Part shown: piece by piece, positions 57,779-64,000 of the stretch
Position numbering within the stretch: the first letter of the stretch is position 1
Layout of the letters: every line of letters begins with the position of its first letter
NCBI GenBank assembly: GCA_014706385.1
Contig: JACGZH010000005.1
Span: forward strand, 1,364,001 to 1,428,000
Direction: 5' to 3'
Length of the DNA: 64,000 nt
Source of the DNA: Phaffia rhodozyma
Taxonomy: Eukaryota; Basidiomycota; Tremellomycetes; Cystofilobasidiales; Mrakiaceae
The notes under the pieces: generated by a model
What the model saw: the letters and a program-made list of their open reading frames with translations, nothing else
Told to the model about the DNA's origin: nothing
The model's database searches: none
Translations under genes and position numbers: made by a program

Positions 57779-58892
57779 CGGTTTCTGGTGTCCTTGTCGT
57801 CGATATCACAAATCTATACGCAAAAGGGATTTGCGTTTCACTTTTACTCTTTCACAAAGGAAAAGTGTCTGTGAACCTGTTGAGAAAGACCAGGCCAAAG
57901 CGCAACGAAACCGCAAATATACTTTATCAGTCGACTGTTATACTCCAGAGCTTCCTTCCCGTCATCTCTTAACTCAATACTCTTCCGTATTGATCCGTTC
58001 AAACTCGAATGATGTCTTACCTCTTGATGAAAACGTTCCCTACTCTACAATCTCTATTGTTCCAATCCGGAGTATCTATGGTCGTGAGCTGATGCTAAGA
58101 GGTGTGTTGAAGAACGGGAAGGAGAAAAGAAAACAGGAAAGGGATTCCGTATTGTCCAGATAGGTTCGGTAGGTTCAAATTAGCCCAAAGGTTGTGAAAG
58201 TATCGTTAACTATTTCACTCCTAGCTTGACATTCGAGCGAACGAAAATGGACATACCAAAGAGGTGTGAGTCGATGTATATGAACCACAGAACTCAACTT
58301 ATATTGGGAGAAGATCGTTGGAGAAGGGATGAGCAAAGGGTAAGTTAACACAAAGAAAGAACATTCGGGCTGTTGCACAAATCGACCCCTGTTCGGGACG
58401 ATTGACAAAACGCGGGCCGTGCACGAGCGCAGCCCAGAGCGATTTGGCAGTTCAGCTGCGGACTGCGTACTCCTCAACTGCGCTAGGTCTCCCTCATTCT
58501 CTCGATTCAGGACCCTGATAAATCTGAGTCTCCTGCTGTCTCAATTAATCTCTGATCAGATAGAATAAATAAATGAACAAGTAAGCAGACAGATATGAAA
58601 AGATCACAATAGTCTGAAGCACCATGACTTAGTTTTAAGGTCGTCAAGCAAAAGAGCGACTGAGCAGAACTTTGGGGAGAAAAATCCACATTGAGTTTAT
58701 AAATATATCAGACAAAAGGACGGGCGCAATCGAGATTGATGTGTCTCGAGTAAGTGTAGAGAGAAAGGAGGGGAGATATTGATTAAGTAAATGTACTATG
58801 ATGGAAGAAGTATGCATGTCTGTAACATAAAAAGAGAATGAAAGAAGAAAGATCGGATCCAAGCCTGGCCAGTAGCCAGCGATCGGAAATAT
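57779..58892. other. 1.1 kb spacer upstream of the GT90 gene
   Basis: Between the GT90 start and the SCS7 stop, both minus-strand. The frame at 57705-58163 overlaps the GT90 start and looks like a shadow. A GC-rich island at about 58,380-58,480 contains an inverted repeat (GCAGT/ACTGC) but no foldable RNA gene. The rest is A-rich. This is a long promoter for the GT90 gene, or it holds an untranslated transcript that I cannot see. Confidence 0.5.
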
Positions 58893-60810
58893 TTACTTTG
58901 TCTGAATATCGAGTACAGTACCAAAGGCGATATCCCCTACGTGACACAGAAGCAAGGACAGAAGATCAGTGCTCATGTCCTCAATACATGGATAAGATCT
59001 GTAAGATGATAGACTAACAGATCTTAGATGTTACCCCAAAACCAAGCTCGAAGTTCTTGTAGTGGTGGGCCAAGTGGTACTTCTTCATCTCCGCCATGTA
59101 GGCCGGCAACTTGGTGTGATGAAGACTGAAAGTCCGGTATCAACAGACAGAATGGAGTGAATAACAGCGTCAATGATCCATACAAAAAAATACAAACAAC
59201 AACAAAAACAACACAAATAACGAATAGATCAGATACTTACGCCCAGTGCATGCAGTCATAGCCCACATAGAACGTGAACGCTCCAGCAATTACTCCGTTA
59301 GCCATCCAGGCAGGCAAGATCATATGGGCCAGGTTGGTGAAAGGGTATTCGAGAACGAAGAACATCACAGGAGGCATCACCAGACGGAGTCCATCCATCG
59401 GCAAATAGTGGTGCACTCCGTGCATCAAAAAATGTAACATAAGAGCCCACTGCTTATCGGGCAGGTAGTCATCCAAATGAAACAGAAACCGATGGAAAGC
59501 ATACTCCAACAACGTCCAGACCACACATCCCACACTCCAGCAGAGACTAGCCGCTGCAAATCCCGAAGCGGCCGGAGCCGGAGGGATCTGGAATGATCTA
59601 GCGGAGCCGACGAGGGCTCTGAATGAGTAGTCTGCCGTTGCAGGCGAGGACTGGAGAGCGGACAGGTAGAAGAATATGGAGGCAATTGGTAACCAAATCG
59701 AGGGTACCACATACCACGGGGTCAAAGTGAAGCACTATAAATCGTGCAAGTCAGAATACAAAGAAGGCATTTAGCTGTAGAACGACCAGAAGTGATATGA
59801 TCGGATGAATCTCACCTCCAACCATGGGTAGGGGAACATCTTAGCGGAATAGGTCACATGTCTTGGCTGATGAACCTGCTCTAGGTAGAATTCTTTGCTG
59901 AAGTTGGCATACCACATCTGAGGAATTAATGCCTTGGAGAGGTCGAGGAACTCGGATCGCTCGAAATCAGAAATCACATCGGTGTCATCTGGGTGGAAAT
60001 CCTCAGTGGCTTCCCAGTCTGAGAGCACAGCAATGGAAGGGCAACGATTAATTTGGAGCAACAAGAAGACAGGGGTTGAAAGGCATGAGGGCATACCATC
60101 GCTAACGATCTTCTCTCCGAGCACGAGTCGACCTACTGCGAACTGAAGCCAGGTAATGAGGCACCCAATCAGAAGACAAGCCATCAGTCCTGGTCTCATA
60201 CGACCGCACAGAAACTAGCCTATTAAAGTGAACTCACGTCGTGCATCATCTCAAATGCACTTTTGGAATGAACATGCTCGGTCTCGTCAACCATAACTTC
60301 GGTTATGTCCTTTCCAGCATAAGGAACAACGACGTCGTCTCCACCTGAGTTTCAATGAGTATCATTGACATTAGTCAGGCACCGACAACAGCTCGAACGA
60401 AGCCGATCCAACGAAAATTGACTCACCAGGATGGTCCTGAACAAAGCCAGAGATGTCGTACACAATTCCTTTGTGAGTAACTGTGATTCTCGCAAGAGAA
60501 AAATGATGGGAACCGGTTGAAGACAGAGAGTAAAAGAAGCATTATCAGACCTGGTGGCCCTGAAAGTGGTAAGGTAGAGCCTCAAACGCAAACATCCAAA
60601 AGGCCATGAATGAGTGGCAAACATAGAAGACTTGCTAAAGCTTGTCTAGATATGTCCACTCGAGTGCGTTTGTCTATTTCACCAGCCAAGATACAAAGAG
60701 ACAGTGATAAAATTCTCAGAAAACTTACCCCACATATCGGAGGAGGTGTTGTGCTTCGCCACATCGGCAGCCGCATAGATTCTGGCCTTCTTAGTAATTC
60801 GGGAGGTCAT
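58893..60810 (-). CDS. SCS7: Fatty acid/ceramide 2-hydroxylase (Scs7/FA2H)
   Basis: It adds the 2-hydroxyl group to very-long-chain acyl groups of ceramide in the ER membrane, using a fused cytochrome b5 domain. The N-terminal b5 domain has ITHKGIVYDISGFVQDHPGG with its heme His, and the second heme His in TEHVHSKSAFEMMHD. After a linker (WEATEDFHPDDTDVISDFER) and HQPRHVTYSAKMFPYPWLE, the hydroxylase part has membrane helices (WYVVPSIWLPIASIFFYLSA, LCWSVGCVVWTLLEYA). Its di-iron histidine boxes are HRFLFHLDD, HFLMHGVHHYLPMDGLRL, and LHHTKLPAYMAEMKKYHLAH followed by HYKNFELGFG. It ends VTSKIWDIAFGTVLDIQTK. Start MTSRITKKARIYAADV; about nine exons and 380 residues, the family norm. The W of KIW is split by the last intron. 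Confidence 0.95.
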
Positions 60811-61536
60811 ACTGCCTCTGAGATAGAGATCAAGGGAAAGAGAAGGGAGTGGAGAGAGAATAGAGGACTATAGGGAGAGATAGAGGGAATAGTTCGGAGA
60901 GAAGAGGGAAGAGGGGAAGGGAGAGGATAGAGAAAGAGAGTACGAGTGGATGTGGTTCTGCGAGAAACGGAGTGGACCGGATCATAATATTGATATCGTG
61001 ACGTCTAAGTTTTGGTCGCGTTCCCTGACTAAGAATGCTTGCACCAATTTTCTAATGTGTAGAACTATATCTTGTAATGGTTGCTAGATCGCGCGTTTTT
61101 ATTCTGATATTTTTATCGATTCTCCTATATCTTGGCTAGATATTCTCTATCAATCATTTATCGCTAGTCATAGCCGGACGTACAGCCTCGATATAACTAT
61201 GGCTACGCCTCGGGCATACCCCGGCGATTGCACATTTACGTTTTGGTTACTCATCGGTCCGATCGGTCGATCGGCTATAGTTGTCCCTACGGGTGAAGAT
61301 TCCGAACACAAGCCGAGAACGAGCCGAATTCATCTGCTAGCCCCGGTAGATAAACAGTCATCTTCTGTCTCACTAGATCATCTCTTCCCGTTAATAATCT
61401 TTATCTCCTTTACACCTGCTGGATGTCCTTCATTTCTGGAGCTGGTAGGTGCATGAATGACTATTCTAAGGAAGAGTGTATGTTAGCTCACTCAGTTTAT
61501 CATCTGGTAGTCAGAGCATTCTCAACTTCAACCACG
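60811..61536. promoter_or_regulatory. Divergent promoter SCS7/methyltransferase
   Basis: 726 bases. The SCS7 side is GA-rich (60,830-60,950), and a GATATCGTGACGTC segment near 60,990 carries a CRE-like TGACGTC. An upstream in-frame ATG for the methyltransferase lies at 61423. No other gene. Confidence 0.55.
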
Positions 61537-62927
61537 ATGACTACTCGTGAACTTAAAGTCAATCCCGTTGCCTCCATCGGCTTTGGTCATAAGAATGATT
61601 TCTATAACGCCAACAGGTACCTCTTCCTCTTGATTCAATTTCGCTATTGCTTCTATCATGACGAGTTCTTTTCTGGTGGCCTGTTCTTGGCGTGAAGAAT
61701 ATAGCTGATATACCTGATCATATCACACTCGGCTGGATCTGATAATCTCTTTAGACCCTCTTACCCCTCATCTGTGCTTAGTCATATTCATCAATCGATT
61801 ACAAAGAAGAACAAAGATGATCTCAACATTGTTGAGCTCGGTAGTGGTACCGTGAGTGATTTCATTGTAATGGAAAGCTAGTTCATCACGATGAGTCATC
61901 TCCTCTTGCTAAACATATGCATGCGCCTGCGCGTTCTTTGGTCTTGATAATGGTTATCAGGGAATCTTCTCTAGGCTTGTCCTATCCCCTCCAGAGGGTT
62001 ACCCAAAGTTTCCTATCAAATCATTCACTGCGCTCGAGCCAAGTTCGGGAATGAGAGATTCATTCAACAGGAACGTCATTCCTTCGGTTGACGCTCCGGT
62101 TGTATCTATGGAGGGAACGTTTACTCAGTTTCCAGAGAGTGTCCAAGATGGGACTGTCGATGCTTGTTTGATAGCTCAGTAAGGCTCTTATCCTTCGCGC
62201 TGTTAGTTTTTGTGTCGAATCCCTTTGGTTGTACAGGGCTGATCACCAGAATGTGTCTTCTTCTATAGAGCGTTCCACTGGGCTCATCCTGTAAGTCACA
62301 CTGCCTCTAGCCTAAAACCTCCTCACCCTGTGGAGCAGCGCTCTTATGGATACTCATTTTTCATAACATCTAGGAATATGCTGAAGCAGCCAAAACGATT
62401 GGTCGGTCTCTCAAACCCCACAACGGTCAATTAGTATTCATCTGGAACTCCGAATCTCTCTCCGTCCCATGGATCAAAACCTTCCGGGACACGTACGAGG
62501 TCTACGACGGACATTCTCCCCAGCAGCGATTCAAACTCTGGCATGCCTTGTACGACACTCCAGAGTACAAGACCTTGTTCGACCCTCCGGTATTCACTGT
62601 CTGGAATTCAAAAAGTCCCTGTACGAAAGAGATTGCTATCAATAGAGTGATGTCAAAGAGTTACACCTCTGTTTTGAGCAAAGAAGAGAGTGAGGCTTTA
62701 ATAAGCAAATTGGAGCAGGTGCTTGATAGCGCAGAAGATATGGTTTGGATCGACAAAGAGAAAGGCGTGTTTGAATACAACTACGAGACAGAGTGAGTCT
62801 TCTTTGATGGGGTCTTCTCTTCTTCTTGTTGTGTCTCTCACATGGTAAGGCGGGACACCTAACTCTAACACATGCTTGGTCGCTGAATTTCTTCTGTTTC
62901 AGTGTGGTGATCATGAACCGAAAGTAG
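61537..62927 (+). CDS. SAM-dependent methyltransferase (Crg1/Tmt1-like class I)
   Basis: It is a class I methyltransferase of unknown substrate, in the same broad group as yeast Crg1 and trans-aconitate methyltransferase Tmt1. The start MTTRELKVNPVASIGFGHK leads to NDFYNANRPSYPSSVLSHIH, motif I LNIVELGSGTGIFSRLVLSP, FTALEPSSGMRDSF (acidic motif II), VSMEGTFTQFPESVQDGTVD, and ACLIAQAFHWAHPEYAEAAK. Then come TIGRSLKPHNGQLVFIWNSE and a C-terminal part ending YNYETDVVIMNRK. Six or so exons give about 300 residues. The last junction (GA|T GTG) is spliced through a GTGAGT donor. An upstream ATG at 61423 would add about 38 residues without recognisable motif, so I chose 61537. Confidence 0.88.
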
Positions 62928-63497
62928 AAACCCTCTTTCCTTCCTAACTGTACTGGTCCCAGAAAGGCCGACAACGTTGTATACATCATTTGTTTTTTTT
63001 CTCTCTCTTCCAAATCCCGACTTTTCTTTAGCTTATCCTGTTCAACAGGCACGTTTTCGGTTAAGCGTGTCCGAATACATTTGAATTCAGAGTTGAATCT
63101 TTGCAAGAGAAAACGAAAAAAAAAAACACGAAGGAACAAAAAGTTGGGAAGAATTAAAAGAAAGAAGCAAAAGATGATCGTTGAATGTCTTTACACAGGC
63201 GGGAAAAATAGCCATTTACAAGTCGGTCGATAGTGAACTCATGAACAAGCGTCGGGGGAAAGGTTAATTCTGATGTCGAAAGATGAAACCGAGATGATGG
63301 CAGGATGGGTAGAGACAACCAAGACGAGAAGAGAAGAGGAAGATGGGAGAATAAGAAGGAAAAGAGAGATCCAGGGAGAGAGGAGTGGTAAGGAGAAGGG
63401 AAGAGAACGAGATAACATAGAGTTTATATTTGTTTTTCTTCCTGTTTTTATTTTTGGTCATTTCTTTTCGTTCATCCTGAGCCATACAAAAAATACT
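62928..63497. other. Convergent 3' spacer
   Basis: 570 bases between the methyltransferase and the right-edge gene. Poly-T/poly-A runs occur near 62,990 and 63,115-63,125, and a GA-rich run at 63,320-63,410. No gene is seen. Confidence 0.6.
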
Positions 63498-64000
63498 CTA
63501 TTCTTCAATGGTTGAATGATGTGGCTAAGGAATTACAAAGGATAAGATGAAAAGAACATAGAGTCAGACCAATATTCGTCGATCATACCCAATTGATGAT
63601 ATAAATCAGGGCGAATATCTGGACATACCTTGGTCTTGACTGGAGAGCTCAAAGTTTCCGCGATCTGATTGATCTGATCTGTATCACCTGAAGCGTCTGT
63701 CCCCTCGACAACATCCTTGATGAGCGAGATCGTGCTCTCTAATGATCTTCTTCTCGTCGACGGACTCGTCTTCGTCGTTCCCAAACTTTGTCTCCTACCG
63801 TGACCTCTGCGCCACGGAGTACCGTCACCACCGCTGATTGGTGATCCTGGAGAACCAAGCACAGGCGAACCAAAAGGAGGTGAGGTCGATCCGTAGTGAA
63901 CAGGGCTCGAAGGTGTCTCAGGGGAACCAGAGTGGGCGAAATTGGTGGCGAACGGATCGTTGTCGAAATGAGGCGGTGAAGAAGGCGAGTTAGGGGCTGA
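63498..64000 (-). CDS. C-terminal fragment of an unidentified Ser/Pro-rich protein (runs off the right edge)
   Basis: A minus-strand frame enters from the right edge. It reads [20 protein letters not shown], with later [20 protein letters not shown], a basic patch ([13 protein letters not shown]) and a helical segment ([20 protein letters not shown]). It ends at SSPVKTK before a GTATGT donor at about 63,630. The likely last exon is PHHSTIEE, ending with TAG at 63,498-63,500; if the intron is retained the frame stops at 63,533. An S/P-rich tail with SP and TP sites suggests a phosphorylated regulatory protein. The family cannot be named from this part. Confidence 0.6.

Noticed and set aside
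58400..58500. tRNA-like A-box (CTAGCGCAGTTGAGG) on the minus strand followed by a hairpin
   Set aside because: No matching acceptor-stem partner or convincing T-arm follows, and the D- and anticodon-stem pairings have mismatches.
61423..61536. N-terminal extension of the methyltransferase from an upstream ATG
   Set aside because: The added residues (starting MSFISGAGRCMN) carry no targeting signal or family similarity, and the downstream ATG directly precedes the usual start of the fold.

Overview
The window is nuclear DNA from an intron-dense fungus, most likely a basidiomycetous yeast. Protein-coding genes on both strands are cut by many short GT-AG introns, mostly about 45-200 bases. Products include mitochondrial complex I, a seven-knuckle Gis2 protein, a Vps17 PX-BAR sorting nexin, a CAP10-like GT90 transferase and an AA14-like copper oxygenase. 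Complex I argues against Saccharomyces-type yeasts, and the AA14 and GT90 genes argue for Basidiomycota. A Tremellomycetes/Cystofilobasidiales placement (Phaffia-like) is my inference from overall gene style, not something the sequence proves. There are no prokaryotic features, rRNA, recognisable tRNA, CRISPR array or intact transposon.

Layout: an edge fragment and an HMG-box gene sit in a very repeat-rich left end (1-3.6 kb). dUTPase and glucose-6-phosphate 1-epimerase follow, then a probable mitochondrial protein divergent from the NDUFS8 complex I subunit (7.4-11 kb). Next come an aldo/keto reductase, a large Myb/Reb1-like factor with a histidine-rich region, TFIIF alpha (18.5-21.3 kb), VPS17 and SAP18 (21.6-26.2 kb), and an alpha/beta hydrolase (26.3-28.5 kb). 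A 2.2 kb stretch that I could not resolve separates this from a mitochondrial carnitine/acylcarnitine carrier and a FUN14 protein (30.7-34 kb). Then a short-chain dehydrogenase, an AA14-like secreted oxygenase divergent from a GPH-type sugar symporter (36.9-43.5 kb), a conserved coiled-coil protein, GIS2, WAPL, a GT90 glycosyltransferase, SCS7 fatty-acid 2-hydroxylase, a methyltransferase and a right-edge fragment.

The genes are mostly unrelated housekeeping functions rather than one pathway. Two pairings may be meaningful: NDUFS8 with a probable mitochondrial ribosomal-type gene across a 326-base shared promoter, and the AA14-like oxygenase with the sugar symporter across a 710-base shared promoter. 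The most striking sequence-level property is exon structure. NDUFS8 needs exons of 11, 5, 17, 24 and 17 bases to keep its frame, other genes have 10- and 13-base exons, and the epimerase gene contains a GC-AG intron. Exon models were built by eye from splice signals and reading frame; for NDUFS8, the epimerase, TFIIF alpha and GIS2 the summed exon lengths are exact multiples of three.
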